From Isoetes taiwanensis (taxonomy: Eukaryota; Streptophyta; Lycopodiopsida; Isoetales; Isoetaceae), in assembly GCA_021234155.1 (NCBI GenBank), contig JAJEKV010000008.1, positions 6,200,945-6,264,944 on the forward strand: 64,000 nt of DNA, read 5' to 3'. Made by a program: the position numbers and the translations under genes. Under the pieces are notes generated by a model. It was given only the letters and a program-made list of their open reading frames with translations. It was not told where the DNA came from and searched no databases. Of this stretch, positions 44,450 to 55,958 are shown in pieces. The number at the start of each line of letters is the position of its first letter. Within the stretch, counting starts at the first letter, position 1.

Positions 44450-46317
44450 TCTTTCACTTTCTCATGCTTTGTAAGGTCTGTGAGAGGACCTGCAATCTTG
44501 GCAAAATCCTCTGCCTCTATTTTTGCTGGATCTGTAGCAATTCCTTTGGCTGAGATAACATGCCCCAAATAATCCACCTTTGGTGTGGCGAATCTGCACT
44601 TGGAGAACTTTGCGACGAGCTGGTGACGCCTCAGTTTCTGCAAGGCCATCCTAAGGTGCTTCTCATGCTCGTCAAGGGTTTTACTGTAGATGAGAATGTC
44701 GTCAAAGAAAATAACAACAAAATCATCCAAGTATTCTCGGAAGACATCATTCATCAACCGCATAAATGTTGCGGGGGCATTAGTTAAACCAAAAGGCATA
44801 ACTGTGAATTCATAATGCCCGTATCTAGTACGAAAGGCAGATTTATGGATGTCTTCCTCTTTAATTCTTATCTGATGATACTCGGAGCATAAGTCAATCT
44901 TTGAGAAGTATTTGGCCCCTTGCAATTGGTCCATAAGATCATCTGCTCTAGGTAAAGCATAGCGATTCTTGATCATATGCTTGTTGAGCTGCCTATAGTC
45001 AATGCACATCCTCATGGAGCCATCCTTCTTCTTAACAAAGAGAATAGGAGCACTAAAACGTGAAACACTAGGCCGAATGAAGCCTAGGTTCAATAGCTCC
45101 TGCAGTTGCTTCTTAAGCTCTGCCAACTCAGGAGGACTCATGCGGTACGGCACCTTACTGGTAGGCTTAGTACTCGGTTCCAAATCTATCTCACATTCCA
45201 CTCCTCTGAAAGGAGGAAGCTTCTGGATCTCATCTGGAAAAAGATCCTTAAATTCTCTGAGAAGATTGGCAATGTTCTCTGGCAATGCATCGACTACCTC
45301 CTTCTGTTTAGCATCCGACTCAATGGAGGCAAGTCTGATGACGCAAAGTATCTTATGCTTTCGTATAGCCCGATCTAACTGCCTGATAGATATGGACTGC
45401 ATAATTGGGTTTAATGGATCACCTTTAATAGTTACTCGGGCTCCATTAGCTGCGTTGAAGGTCACTTCCCGTTTCTCGCAGTCTATATTGGCTTTAGCAG
45501 ATGCCAAGAATTCCATGCCAACAATAAGATCATATTTGCCGATATCCATTAGCTCGGCACCTAAAGCAACTGGTGCAACTGGCAACTGCATATTGAGGTT
45601 AATGCGATGGCCATTTGTATGCCTGATCTTACCACTGGCTAAGGTTACCGGACGCGGTCTGGATCTTAAAGTCTCAAGTTTCAACACCTGGGCCATTCTG
45701 GGAGAAGCAAAATTATGGGTACTACCCGTATCCATAAGAATAACAAAGGGCTTACTGTCTACCTGGCCTATAGCAGAAATAACGGCAGGCTGACTTTCAG
45801 CATTGCCGGTTTCAATAGCTGCAAAAATATGGGACGCACCATGAATGTACTCGTGGGCCTCCTTGTCAACAGGTGGTGGAGACTCGAGATCGTCCCAATC
45901 GAGGTCGGCCATGGCCAGCTGAGCGGTTTGTGTGACATAAGGGTAGTTCTGCATCATGTGGCCGGGCCGCATACACCTGAAACATGCCTTATCTTTGCGG
46001 AGCTGTTCTCGAGCCTCTTTGGGAATAGACTGTAAGAGGTCTCGAATCGAGCTACCCATATTATTCGGCTTATCCGGCACGTTGAAAGTGACTTTCTTAT
46101 CCTGTCGGCCATATGAGTTTTGCTGAGGGGGTCCAGGACTTGGAGAACGAGGCTTGTAGGGTGTGTAAGGGCGAGGCTGAGAATAAGAGGTGGGACGCTG
46201 ATACTGGTTCTTTGATATGTCCTCCTCGAGGCTTAATGCCTTAGCCTCGGCCTCTGCGACAGATTTTGGGTCTATGGCCTTTACCATTCCTTTTAATGGA
46301 CGGTGCCAACCCTTCAA
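44389..46317 (-). CDS. Chromovirus gag end, protease and reverse transcriptase
   Basis: 642 aa, open. In order: the end of gag with a zinc knuckle [14 protein letters not shown] (about residues 112-125; the last Cys is Tyr), aspartic protease with [15 protein letters not shown] (about 193-207), then reverse transcriptase with [48 protein letters not shown] and the catalytic FFDDILIYS (about 560). In the first catalytic block, DLCSEYHQI stands where DLRSGYHQI is usual: two changes of C-to-T/G-to-A type. The start is a convenience: the true protein begins further upstream, past the MITE. Confidence 0.9.
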   Translation of the reverse strand: MKGWHRPLKGMVKAIDPKSVAEAEAKALSLEEDISKNQYQRPTSYSQPRPYTPYKPRSPSPGPPQQNSYGRQDKKVTFNVPDKPNNMGSSIRDLLQSIPKEAREQLRKDKACFRCMRPGHMMQNYPYVTQTAQLAMADLDWDDLESPPPVDKEAHEYIHGASHIFAAIETGNAESQPAVISAIGQVDSKPFVILMDTGSTHNFASPRMAQVLKLETLRSRPRPVTLASGKIRHTNGHRINLNMQLPVAPVALGAELMDIGKYDLIVGMEFLASAKANIDCEKREVTFNAANGARVTIKGDPLNPIMQSISIRQLDRAIRKHKILCVIRLASIESDAKQKEVVDALPENIANLLREFKDLFPDEIQKLPPFRGVECEIDLEPSTKPTSKVPYRMSPPELAELKKQLQELLNLGFIRPSVSRFSAPILFVKKKDGSMRMCIDYRQLNKHMIKNRYALPRADDLMDQLQGAKYFSKIDLCSEYHQIRIKEEDIHKSAFRTRYGHYEFTVMPFGLTNAPATFMRLMNDVFREYLDDFVVIFFDDILIYSKTLDEHEKHLRMALQKLRRHQLVAKFSKCRFATPKVDYLGHVISAKGIATDPAKIEAEDFAKIAGPLTDLTKHEKVKDWVGHWKTKVQEVFRSLRML

Positions 46318-46335
46318 TATATCCCTTCACTGCCC

Positions 46336-46889
46336 TCATTAGAGGAAATTTGAGATCTCATTTCATCCCCATAAGAATCCTCCAATGGAATGGCTACCCT
46401 CTATTAACTGCAATTAATGTAGCACCAACAACTTTATTGCTGTCATTTTTCCCCCATAACTTTTGATCCACTTGTCAAAATGTTGCGGCGTTTGTTGCAT
46501 TAGATGCGGAATGAAAAGATCTTTCCAATGATATATGGTTATGATGTATTTCAATATGGTCATATGCGTTAACCTTAAAAAAATATGATTTTTTGCTTAT
46601 TTCTTATATATTTATATCGTAAAAAATATATGAATGGGTTATCACTAGATAGATCTTGTGAAGACGAACCCATTGCTACAAAAAGTTTTTGAATCGGAGT
46701 TCTGGATCAAAAGTTATAATGGAAAAATGATACTACAGAAGTTAGTTGCAGCTGCATTAATTACAGGCTGCCACATAATACTGGAATGAGATATACTGGA
46801 GCTCTTCTCTTATTGGACAGTTTAAAAAGCTGACATGGCATTTTAAGCATCCCTTAATGGGACAAAATGTGATCTCATTTTTCCTCTAA
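46336..46889. mobile_element. MITE inserted between gag and pol of the chromovirus
   Basis: Ends are inverted repeats: ATTAGAGGAAATTTGAGATC at 46338 and, on the minus strand from 46890, ATTAGAGGAAAAATGAGATC; similarity continues for about 40 bases. TGCCC occurs just outside both ends (46331-46335, 46890-46894), probably a short target duplication. About 0.55 kb, AT-rich, no coding capacity. Gag sequence resumes on each side (YVPGI before, VKGYIEGL after). Confidence 0.75.
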
Positions 46890-47709
46890 TGCCCGGCACA
46901 TATAGCCTCAAGCGCATGAATTCGTCAGTATAGGCTTGAACTGACATACTCTTCTGCTCCAACCTGTAGAAAGTCTGTATCTGTTGGCACTTATGTGCAC
47001 AGGGCACATAGTGCGACTTAAAAGCCTTTGCAAACTTCTTAAACTTGCACCTGCTCCTGTCCAAATGCTTTGCCCTAGCATAACCCTTCCATCAAATTCT
47101 TGCTGCACCGGTGAGGTTGGTGGTGGCGACCTTACCTGTATCCTTCTCAGTCATACCATATGATTTCCCAAATTCCTTCATCTCGTCTAACCAAAATTCC
47201 GCATTAAGACCTCCCCTGGATTTCCCATCAAACTGGGCTAATTTCCTGTTCTTCCATATGCTTGTAATGGCTGTGTCCACGGTCTTACGATATTCCTTAT
47301 CCTTCTTAACATGGTGACCTGACGACACGGATGATTCGGAAGATTCAAAGGTGTCAGTCTGTGAAGACGTGGCCCTCTCGGTAGAAGAGCTTCTACGTCG
47401 CTTGGCATGGTGTCTCTTCTGTACAGGCACGGGTGCTGGTGCCGGTGTGGGTGGCTGCTCGGGTGGTGGACTCGGCGGTAATGGCGGTAACTCCGGTCCA
47501 TTTTCAGGTGCAAACCGCGGAGGGTTTGTGTTCAACACGTAGGCTTGCAGCTCTATTAACTGCCTCTTCATCAAAAGGAGCTCTTGCTCGGGTGTCAATC
47601 TGCCAGCATCCGGAGGGGTATGCCAAGAAGCATTTCGTACACCGTCTATATACACATAAGAAGGTATAAGCGAGTGTAATATTATACAAAGTGTCACAAT
47701 GAAGACCAT
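46890..47709 (-). pseudogene. Gag of the chromovirus, interrupted
   Basis: N-terminal part 47092-47709: a Pro-rich stretch (ELPPLPPSPPPEQPPTPAPA), a basic segment, then the capsid start with AEFWLDEMKEFGKSYG. The frame is lost near 47100 and resumes at about 47064 with FKSHYVPCAHKCQQIQTFYR and VQAYTDEFMRLRLYVPG, the conserved retrotransposon gag region. The MITE then cuts it at 46889. It would form the particle in which reverse transcription occurs. Confidence 0.8.
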
Positions 47710-47888
47710 TTTGAACAGTACAATGAAACATAAGAAAATAGTACATATATATTATGTGATGGCTCATTGAAAATGCCAATCAAAAATTACATTTATAAGC
47801 AATACAAAGAGTTAATAATTGTCAAAACATATTTAAGAACTAGGTCCCTCATCTTCCTCCATAGGCTGTGGAGGTGGCCGATAGCGCA

Positions 47889-49244
47889 TTAAGGTGGTGC
47901 TGGGACTAGCAGAGAGGGCGGCCGAGCTGCTGCATCTGGTGGTAGGCAAGTCGCCAAAGGTGCTGCGACAAGGAGACGCATGTTAGCCCAGCCCGCAACG
48001 TCGCCCAATGCCACAATAGCAAGATCTCGTCGGACCAAAGTAACAGTGGTGGCATGATAATCAATTTTCTTGTGGCCCGCCAAGGTGGATAATGCACAGA
48101 GTGCCCACCAAGATGCTTCAGATTGAGGCCCCAAATACTTGGAGAAGAAAAGGACCTCACCTTGTCGGAAAGCAGAAAGGAAAAATCGGGTCAACTGACT
48201 GCCCATTGCCTTAACCCGTGGATCCCTCGAGGTTTCCGTTTCCTTTTTCAAGTTGATGGATATCTTTTCCGGCTCGGCCTCTTCTTTATCATCCCCGAAG
48301 AGACTTATCTTGGCATCACAAAGGTCTTCCTCACCCTGATCCACCTCTGCCATAGTGATCTCCAATGGCTGACTTGTAGGAGGAGGTCGCATGATAGCCG
48401 CAAACTGCTCCGCAAAAGGCTGTGTATCATCGGTCAATATGAACTGTCGGAGAGATAAGAGGGTCTCAACGGGCTCTATCTCCTCTGGCCGAAATGTAAA
48501 CAATTCTTGGACTTGCGGCGGATGCACAACAGGCGTTGTGAAATCGACGAAGTCATCCGGGCAGAACTCTGCAAGCTCATAAAGGACTTCAAGCTTTCGC
48601 CGGCCGCGCATGTCGGCGATAACGCGGTAAGCCCACATGATATCTTCCAAAATAAGATACTCTTGGTTGTTCAAGAGTATAGTGGGAAGAAGATCTAGCC
48701 CTTCAAGCTTTAGGGCTTTATCACGGCCTGTCGGTGCCTCCGTAGCCAGTTGCTTCCATCTTATAAAATCATGCTCATCGACGACTTCATCGACTTCATC
48801 GTCCTCTGGGTCAGGGGGTACTGGCGTGGTAGACTGCTCTGCAGGTATCTGTACATCTTCTATGTACTGGTCCATGACGATTGCCAGTGCAAAACAGGCT
48901 TCAAAACAAAGCTCGCGGTCAATGGTGACAATAGGAAGGTCAGTCCCTCTTCTCCTAATGCCCCTGAGAACATTACGTGCATGATCATCATCTCCTAACA
49001 TCTCTACCAAGGTGTTGAAGTCGAGGTACAGCTGGGAGTCTGCTTCGTTGAAGACACATGCAGGCACAATCTCTTCGTAGAAGAACTGAAGAAAACGTGC
49101 ATAGTCAGGATGAGCTTGCATGTTGTGGATAAGATCCACTTGCTGGATCAAATGAGGGTGCAGTACGTCAAAGGGAACCGCAGGGTCCCAATGTTCACCG
49201 TCCAGGTACCATTGCTGTAGAGTAGGGCGGTCCATCACGAACAA
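47889..49244 (-). CDS. 451-aa accessory ORF of the chromovirus, histone-fold-like C-terminus
   Basis: Intact, between the H3-fold ORF and gag, same strand; ATG at 49244. Not a standard retrotransposon protein. Near the start it has QVDLIHNMQAHPDYARF; the neighbour ORF has [17 protein letters not shown], so the two N-terminal parts appear related. The middle is acidic (PPDPEDDEVDEVVDEHD). Residues 347-422 (from MGSQLTRFFLSAFRQGEVLF through YHATTVTLVRRDLAIVAL) have the length and pattern of a histone fold: a helix, a long helix with EASWWALCALSTLAG, then a TVTL strand and a last helix. That assignment is tentative. The Pro/Ala-rich tail could be frame-shifted. Function unknown. Confidence 0.7.
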   Translation of the reverse strand: MFVMDRPTLQQWYLDGEHWDPAVPFDVLHPHLIQQVDLIHNMQAHPDYARFLQFFYEEIVPACVFNEADSQLYLDFNTLVEMLGDDDHARNVLRGIRRRGTDLPIVTIDRELCFEACFALAIVMDQYIEDVQIPAEQSTTPVPPDPEDDEVDEVVDEHDFIRWKQLATEAPTGRDKALKLEGLDLLPTILLNNQEYLILEDIMWAYRVIADMRGRRKLEVLYELAEFCPDDFVDFTTPVVHPPQVQELFTFRPEEIEPVETLLSLRQFILTDDTQPFAEQFAAIMRPPPTSQPLEITMAEVDQGEEDLCDAKISLFGDDKEEAEPEKISINLKKETETSRDPRVKAMGSQLTRFFLSAFRQGEVLFFSKYLGPQSEASWWALCALSTLAGHKKIDYHATTVTLVRRDLAIVALGDVAGWANMRLLVAAPLATCLPPDAAARPPSLLVPAPP

Positions 49245-49506
49245 GGAACAAGGGAGGAGGAAGAAGGCGTTGAAGGCAAAGAGAGAAATGAAACCCTAAT
49301 GTCCAAAAAGTGACTTTATACCTTTTTGGCACGTTTTCCTAGGTAAGAAAAAAAATTATTATTTATTTAATAATTTACATTTATATATACAGAAAATCAT
49401 TAAAAGACACCGTCTAATTCCATATTTCCTAAAAAAAAAGTATTTACATAAATATACTACATGAAGTTTATACAATGTCAACGGAAAAATGGAAAATCTT
49501 TGGCAG

Positions 49507-50487
49507 CTAGTGAAAGTCGCCTCGGATTCTTCGCGCCAGCTGCAGGTCCTTAGGCATTATGGTCACTCGCTTCACGTGAATAGCGCACAAGTTTGCATCG
49601 CTCAAAATCTCAATAAGGTAGGCTTCAGCAGCCTCCTGAAGTGCAAGTAAAGCAAAAGCCTGAAACCTCATGTCGGTCTTGAAATCTTGGGCAATTTCCC
49701 GGACAAGACGTTGGAAAGGTAGCCGGCGTATCAAGGTGTCAGTAGTCTTCTGATACTTGCGTATCTCACGTAGAGCTACTGTACCTGGTCGAAACCTGTG
49801 GGGCTTCCTCGGGTTGGCATCAGGCTTGGGCAATGGTAGGGTCTTACCACCAGTCGAGGGGTGTTTTGCCCTTTGTACCATCCGTTCCCGACGTTGTGCT
49901 GACGTGTTCTCGCCGATCTCAGCGTCCTTCTGCAGTCGGGTCCTGTAATGGACGCCTCCCCGCCTTGGTTTTGTGAACTTCCTCTTCGGGTTACCCACTC
50001 TGTCCTCTCTTCCTTGAACAACATTTTCGTCTGTACTCTGCTGTGTTTGGGCAACCTCTTCTGCTCTACGGATCCGCTCTGTCTCAGCATCTCGGGCCTC
50101 CTTGTCCTGGCGCACTTGAGTTCGCCGTGCAATCTCTGCATGATACCGGGCCGGGTGAGCTTGCATGTCGGCTTCTATGAGGTCCATGCGGTCCTGTGTG
50201 ATTTCAGATGGGAGATCATCGAAGATGAAGCTATGTAATTCTTCATTCCAATAGAAAGGGGGAAGATTATAATGATCCAAATACATGAGCACATGGCCTT
50301 TCCCTAGGTAATAGAAACATGCAGCTCTCTCTTCTGGAAGGCCACTAGCAATCTGTTGGAGATCCTCTAACCTTGCAAGGTGCATAATCCTTTGAGCTTC
50401 CTCTCGGATAAGCTCTACAGGGTCCTCCTCTGGGCTCGGCAGCGAATAGAACTTAGTTATGGCATAAGCTTGGTCAGGCTGTTCCAT
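49507..50487 (-). CDS. Retrotransposon ORF with C-terminal histone H3 fold
   Basis: 326 aa, no interruption. Residues 1-190 are unrecognised: an acidic/aromatic part ([19 protein letters not shown]) then Arg/Glu/Gln-rich, probably coiled coil, and a basic segment ([11 protein letters not shown]). Residues 228-326 (49507-49806) match core histone H3 across alphaN to alpha3: [46 protein letters not shown] and [18 protein letters not shown]. Loop 1 has the canonical H3 length, not the longer one usual in CENH3. Before the fold, KHPSTGGK resembles the H3 tail around S10-T11-G12-G13-K14, with Pro at the K9 position, and the tail is shorter than in H3. It lies inside the chromovirus upstream of the 451-aa ORF and gag. 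It was probably captured from a host H3 mRNA or gene; incorporation into nucleosomes is untested. Confidence 0.9.
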   Translation of the reverse strand: MEQPDQAYAITKFYSLPSPEEDPVELIREEAQRIMHLARLEDLQQIASGLPEERAACFYYLGKGHVLMYLDHYNLPPFYWNEELHSFIFDDLPSEITQDRMDLIEADMQAHPARYHAEIARRTQVRQDKEARDAETERIRRAEEVAQTQQSTDENVVQGREDRVGNPKRKFTKPRRGGVHYRTRLQKDAEIGENTSAQRRERMVQRAKHPSTGGKTLPLPKPDANPRKPHRFRPGTVALREIRKYQKTTDTLIRRLPFQRLVREIAQDFKTDMRFQAFALLALQEAAEAYLIEILSDANLCAIHVKRVTIMPKDLQLARRIRGDFH

Positions 50488-50711
50488 AAGAGTATATTAG
50501 AGTGATTTGCAGCATTCAACTTCATAAGAAACCGTTCATTAAAATGAAAGATAGGGTATGGAATTCGTCGGCTCTCAGCAAAATGGGTCACAAGCAGGTC
50601 TAAAATCACATCGACGTCGTCACTCTCGTCCGCCAGATGGTCTACGAGCACACTGTAGAGCTGATAGAGGGTCATCTTCTTTAGGTCGACGGTAAGTTTG
50701 AAGCGCGACAT
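50457..50711 (-). CDS. 84-aa ORF preceding the H3-fold ORF
   Basis: Overlaps the start of the 326-aa ORF by 31 bases in another frame. [34 protein letters not shown]. It may be the true N-terminus of the H3-fold protein, separated by a frameshift, or a separate small protein. The region 50712-51000 upstream is non-coding element leader. Confidence 0.45.
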   Translation of the reverse strand: MSRFKLTVDLKKMTLYQLYSVLVDHLADESDDVDVILDLLVTHFAESRRIPYPIFHFNERFLMKLNAANHSNILLWNSLTKLMP

Positions 50712-51359
50712 GGTGACAGACGGTATGTACTAGCAGCAAAGAAGTGTGGCGCTTGAGGTAAAACAGGTGGCGTTAGACTCTAGATGGAGGCGCTACCTCT
50801 TAGGGTAGCAGCAGTGTAGTGATCAAGGTCGGCTATGGCGGAAGAACAGCTCAAATCCGGTGGCTATGGCGGCAAGAAGACGACCCAGAAAACACACTTC
50901 CAAAAAGGGAAAATACAAAGTTGAACTAACTTTCTTTTTTTTCAAAAACTTTTACAATTTTTTTTTTTATAAAAAAAACGGACGCATATTTTTATACGGC
51001 GGACCGTATATGGGCGCTTGTTGCATTATACGCTCATAACTTTTAATTCTAAACACCTAATCCGCAAGCAGCGCCCATCTTGGATTCTAGCCTTGGGGTC
51101 GCCATTTGAACCTCGGAAAACGTGCCCCCTAGGGTATTTGGGATGTGCCGAGCTGTTGGAACCATTTTCGCCTTCATCTGAGCTACCTACAAAAAGTGGC
51201 CAATCTAAACCTGGATCCTCCAGTCACACCTTTTTTCCCCCAAAATCGCCCTAAACTTCCTAAATCCCACAATGTACCTCATCAACCTAGCACAAGACTA
51301 CATCACTGAGAAGTTAGGCATGTCATGTCAAGGTCCTTAACAAACCAGTAGGCCAAGGA

Positions 51360-52220
51360 TTGGAGGAATCCAAAGACTTAATAAGCCCTACTGAAGTATT
51401 GAACCCGAAAGATCATAAAGGGAAAGGGGTAATCTGCCTGGAACAGAAGGAGATGGTTGTCACACCTGCTCATCAGCTCAGGAAAAATACCCTTACTATT
51501 CAGGAATCTGAATTTCCTCCAGTCAATACATACCCTGAGTCTTCTGACTCAGGTCTTTCCATAGGGGGTACACTTCTGCTCAAAGGAGAGGGTTCTTAAA
51601 TCCATGAAGAAGTAACTCCTAAAAGCATTAATTTCTCCACTCCTGGAAAAATTACACAGAGCCCTGATATGGGAGATATCCTCTTGGACATAATGGAGAG
51701 AGAACAAGAGATTGAAAATGGGGAGAGGGTCCCTGCCACCCCAACTGAGTTTTTAACTCCAGCAAATACAGTGTATGAAAACAAGTTTAAATTCTATACA
51801 AAATCCCCAATGGAGGATCTGCCCATGGACACTGAGAGGATAGGAGAAAGATTTGATCAAGAAGATGATTCAATTATGATGGACTCTACTTTAACTCCTA
51901 TAAGTCCTGTCAAAGGCCAGGGTGAAGTGGACCATGATGAGCACAGACCTATAACACCATCTAGCCTAGGACTGGAGAAATCCAGTGGACTAATAAGTCT
52001 AGATGGCCAGGTAGTGCTGACTAAGATATCAAATGGTCTGGGATCAAACCCAATAAACCCAATTGAGTATAAGAAGGAGGGGTCGATTGCCAAAAAGGAT
52101 GATCTTGAGGTATTCTACACTCCTATGATAAAAAAATGCAATAAAAAGGTTCAGTTCTCAGCTGACAGCCCAGCCTTTAACTTAAGGTCTCAGGCTAGAA
52201 CTAAGTGCCCTGCTCAATGA
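51360..52220 (+). pseudogene. LINE ORF1-like frame with one stop
   Basis: Two open parts (51360-51599 and 51669-52220) share one frame, divided by TAA at 51597-51599. The product is Pro/Ser/Thr- and acid-rich (VPATPTEFLTPANTVYENKF, DSTLTPISPVKGQGEVDHDE), without RRM or zinc knuckle. It may be only the end of a longer ORF1. It overlaps the ORF2 start by 16 bases, so ORF2 may be translated by reinitiation. Confidence 0.55.
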
Positions 52221-55200
52221 GGATAGTCACTTGGAATATGAGGGGGATAAAGGGCCCCCTCAAAAGAAAGAGAGCACTCATAGCTCTTAAGGAGATGAAA
52301 GCTGACATTATTTTGTTACAGGAACATAGACTTCCAAGTTTTGAATCCCAACACTTGGGGTCTTGGATCATTCCCAATGGAGTCTCTGTATATGCCCAAG
52401 CTGATGGGACAAAGGGGGGCATCTGTATGGCTTGGAAAGGTTTTGGCTGCTGTCAGAAATTCACACATAGCTCAGGGAGATGGACTGTAGCTGTCTTAGA
52501 GAAAGGAGCAGAAAAATTGGGAATTTTCAATGTCTATGCATCCACTGAACCAAACGAAAGGGCTGATCAGTGGACTCAAATGAAACAATGGATAGTTGGC
52601 AATCAAGTGGAAAATTACTTGATAGCAGGTGACTTCAATAACACACCACAATGGGATCAAAAGTTAGGGAAGAAATTGAATATGTCTAAAAGGGAATCTG
52701 CTGCTTGGGATTTACTGATAACTGAGTGTGTATATATCCCCCCATCTTCATCTCAAACTTATTCCTGGAGTAATAAGAGAAAGGGAGATGATAGAACATA
52801 CTGCCTGCTAGATAGATTCTATCTCTGCAATAAATCTCTTCTCAACTGGGATAATATGGTAGTTACTGGCGACACAGGGAATTCTATTTCTGACCATATC
52901 CCACAATACCTAGATGACAAGATGGTTGCATGTAAGGGTGGTCAGAACATCCCATTCAAATTCAACACAGAACTGTTGAAATGCAAAAGATTTTGTGATG
53001 AATTCAAAATCTTCTATAGTTCCTTGCCACCTCTACCAAAAACTGAGTCAATGAAAGCATTCACCATTAGGCTGAGGGAATTCAAGGGCTGGATTAAAAG
53101 ATGGGGCAGAGAATGGATTAAAGAGAAGAGGAAAGAGAAATGTGAGATTTATCTCAAGATCAGTGAAATAAGAAGGAAACTTTTTCAGGATAAGAATAAC
53201 AAACTGGCACAGCAAGAAGAGGAGGAGCTTGAGAAAAAGGTAAAGGCAATTGAAGAGAGAGAGGCTAAATCACTTGCAGTAAGGAGTAGATGTAAATACA
53301 TCAATGGTATGGATAATGGAGGTTTAGCTTTCTTCTTCAGGGCAGCAAAAAGTAGAATCTTGAATAATGGTATTGTGAAGGTAAATGATGACAGAGGGAA
53401 AGTCATTGAAGATCAAAAGGAAATAGAAGGTTTTTTCCATGATGAATATAGGAAGATGTTCCAGAATTACCAAGTACATGAAAAAGTGATTGATAATTTC
53501 TTTCAGAATATTCCTAAAGCTAAGGAGGAGTTAAAAGATGATGAACTTTTAGCAGTTCCCCAAGAGAAAGAAATTTGGGAGACTCTCAAATCTATGGCTG
53601 CTGGGAAAAGCCCTGGACCAGATGGATTCCAGCCCGAATTCTATGTGGAATTTTGGGAAATAATGAAAGATGACTTGATAACTTTTTTTCAAGGCTCTTG
53701 GAAAGCCACTAGCCTCAACCCAGCCATAAATGCTGGACACATTACACTTATTCCAAAGGTGGATTGTCCAAAAGGGATTGGGGACTGGAGACCGATTTCT
53801 TTAACAAACACAAGCTACAAAGTCTTAGCTAAGATATTGGCAAATAGATTAAAAATGTTTCTGCACTCAACAATTAATCCCTGCCAATCAGCTTTTTTAC
53901 CTCAGAGGAATATAATGGAAAATTATATTGGAGCTGCTGAAGGTCTGCATTGGAACAAAAGATCAGGACAAAATTGTATGTTACTCAAGTTGGATTTCAA
54001 AAGGGCATATGATACAATAAGCTTGCAGTTCTTAGAGAAAGCTATGACACATATTGGGCTTCCAAGCAATGTCTACCAAAAGGTTTGGAGCTTTAATGTA
54101 AATTCAGCATCAGCATTAATTATCAATGGCACACCTACCAAGTTGTTTAAGTGTCAAAGAGGGGTTAGACAGGGATGCCCATTGGCCCCTTACCTGTTCC
54201 TCATTGTGGCTGAGATGGTAACAAGGAAAGCAGAGCCTTCAGCTACCAGATAATAAAGGTCCCTTCACTATGATGCAATATGCAGACGATACTTTTGTAT
54301 TTTTGGATAAAGAAGATAAGAGTTTGGAAAACTTTCTGTCAGCTATGGATAAATTTGGTGATGCTGCAGGAGTCAGACTAAACAAAAACAAGAGTGCCAT
54401 AATTTATGACTCACGAGATACAATGCTACAAGGGATCAAAGTGTTAAGTTCCAATTCTGCCACAAGTATCCTGGGAATTCCTTTGTCAATTAACAGTTCT
54501 TTGCAGGGTATATGGGAACCCATTGTGACCAGAATAAAGAAGAAGTTGTCCATGTATACCTCCTCATTATCTCTGGCAGGAAGAATTGAAATTGCAAATG
54601 CTGTAATAAGTAGCACACATGTGTACTTCTCGTCTGCTATAGTTGGAGACAAAAACTCTTACAATAAAATGGAGGCAGCAATAAGGAAATTTATATGGCA
54701 AGACTCTCACAAGGTGGCATGGGCAGACCTAATTAAATCTAAAAAAGAAGGAGGTATGGGCTGTAAGGACATGTTCATTCAAGCTCAGGCACTAGCAGCT
54801 AAAATGATATGGAAAGCAATTTTTGCCACAAAGCCATCCCCTGCTTTACAATTGGTGAAATATTGGATTCAGGAATCCTTCCCTGTAGGAAGCCATACTC
54901 TAAAACATCAACTTCCAGACTCGGCTTTCTTCCAATTGTCCCCTTGCCCAGGTACTTCTAACATTCTTAAAAGGATGCTGGAGGCCTAGAACAATGCATC
55001 ATTGTGCTATAGACCTCCTAATATTGATGCTACATGTAAAGAGGTGAATTTCTTTTGGCACCCTGATTTTGCACCAGAAAATATAGGTTGTCTTGCTTTG
55101 AAACACCCACAGAAGTATATGCAGTGGCATAAGAATGGAATTAAAACATTTGAGGATCTCAGAATACAGGATAGATGGATGTCTTGGGAGGAATTTGCAG

Positions 55201-55958
55201 ATAAGACAAACGGATCTGAACTAGACAAAGAAATTTTCAGGGTTGTTATGAGCAGGATAGAAGGATATGATGAGTTTAGTAACAACTCAAGTACATGGCA
55301 TTTGAATAATAAGGAATGGTACTCGGTCAGAGAAATTTACAAAGCTCTGGTGCCAAATAAACCATCCAAGGCAGGTCCCCTATGGCAGTGTAATGAAGAC
55401 AAACTTGCAGATATATGTGCTCAAGGATGGTCAAGTTATTCTGCAAATAAAATTAAAGCCTTTAGGTGGCTGGCAGTACACCAGAGTTTGCAAACAAATC
55501 AAAAAAGAGCTAAATTTGATAGGTCTGTATCAGGTTTATGCCCTCAGTGTGGACAGCTAGAAACTTCAAATCATGTCTTCACATGTTCATGGTTAACTGA
55601 ATTTTGGAGTTGGTCTGCCCAGATTAATAAAGAAGCCCCTACTGATCAAAATTTGCTTAGTTTTTGGGATACCAATGATAGACTGGAGAGTACCACAAGA
55701 ACTTTGAGCTGCTGGGTTGTCTGGCTACACAGAAACAGGGTTGTGATCAATAATCAACCTCCTTCCATCATTTGGCTTAAGAGAGCTTTTGTAGACATTA
55801 TCCAAATCACTGCCATAGCTCACAGGATGCTCAAAGGAAAGAAATATGATTCAGCTTGGAATTCTCTGGGGAAATTCTATGGTTTATATGATTTCTTTCT
55901 AACTAATCTAACCATTTCAGATGATGTACTGCACAGATGCACAGAGGAGGCTCAATAG
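52205..55958 (+). pseudogene. LINE ORF2: AP endonuclease, reverse transcriptase, zinc ribbon
   Basis: Endonuclease from residue 1: MRIVTWNMRGIKGP, ILLQEHRLP, LIAGDFNN and ISDH (about 52205-52900). RT: SPGPDGFQPEFY, LLKLDFKRAYDTIS (motif A), RGVRQGCPLAPYLF (motif B) and MMQYADDTFVF with catalytic YADD (54270-54310). C-terminal zinc part: CPQCGQLETSNHVFTCSW (about 55540). Lesions: a frameshift with small deletion near 54225 between motifs B and C, and TAG at 54987-54989 in an otherwise continuous frame. It would nick target DNA and prime cDNA synthesis there. Confidence 0.9.

Noticed and set aside
45002-45793. 263-aa plus-strand frame
   Set aside because: Shadow of the chromovirus protease/RT gene on the minus strand.
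48123-48998. Plus-strand frames over the 451-aa ORF
   Set aside because: Shadows; the minus-strand frame is longer and has balanced composition.
49507-49806. CENH3 instead of H3
   Set aside because: Loop 1 has the canonical H3 length and the core is close to ordinary H3; a centromeric variant is not indicated.
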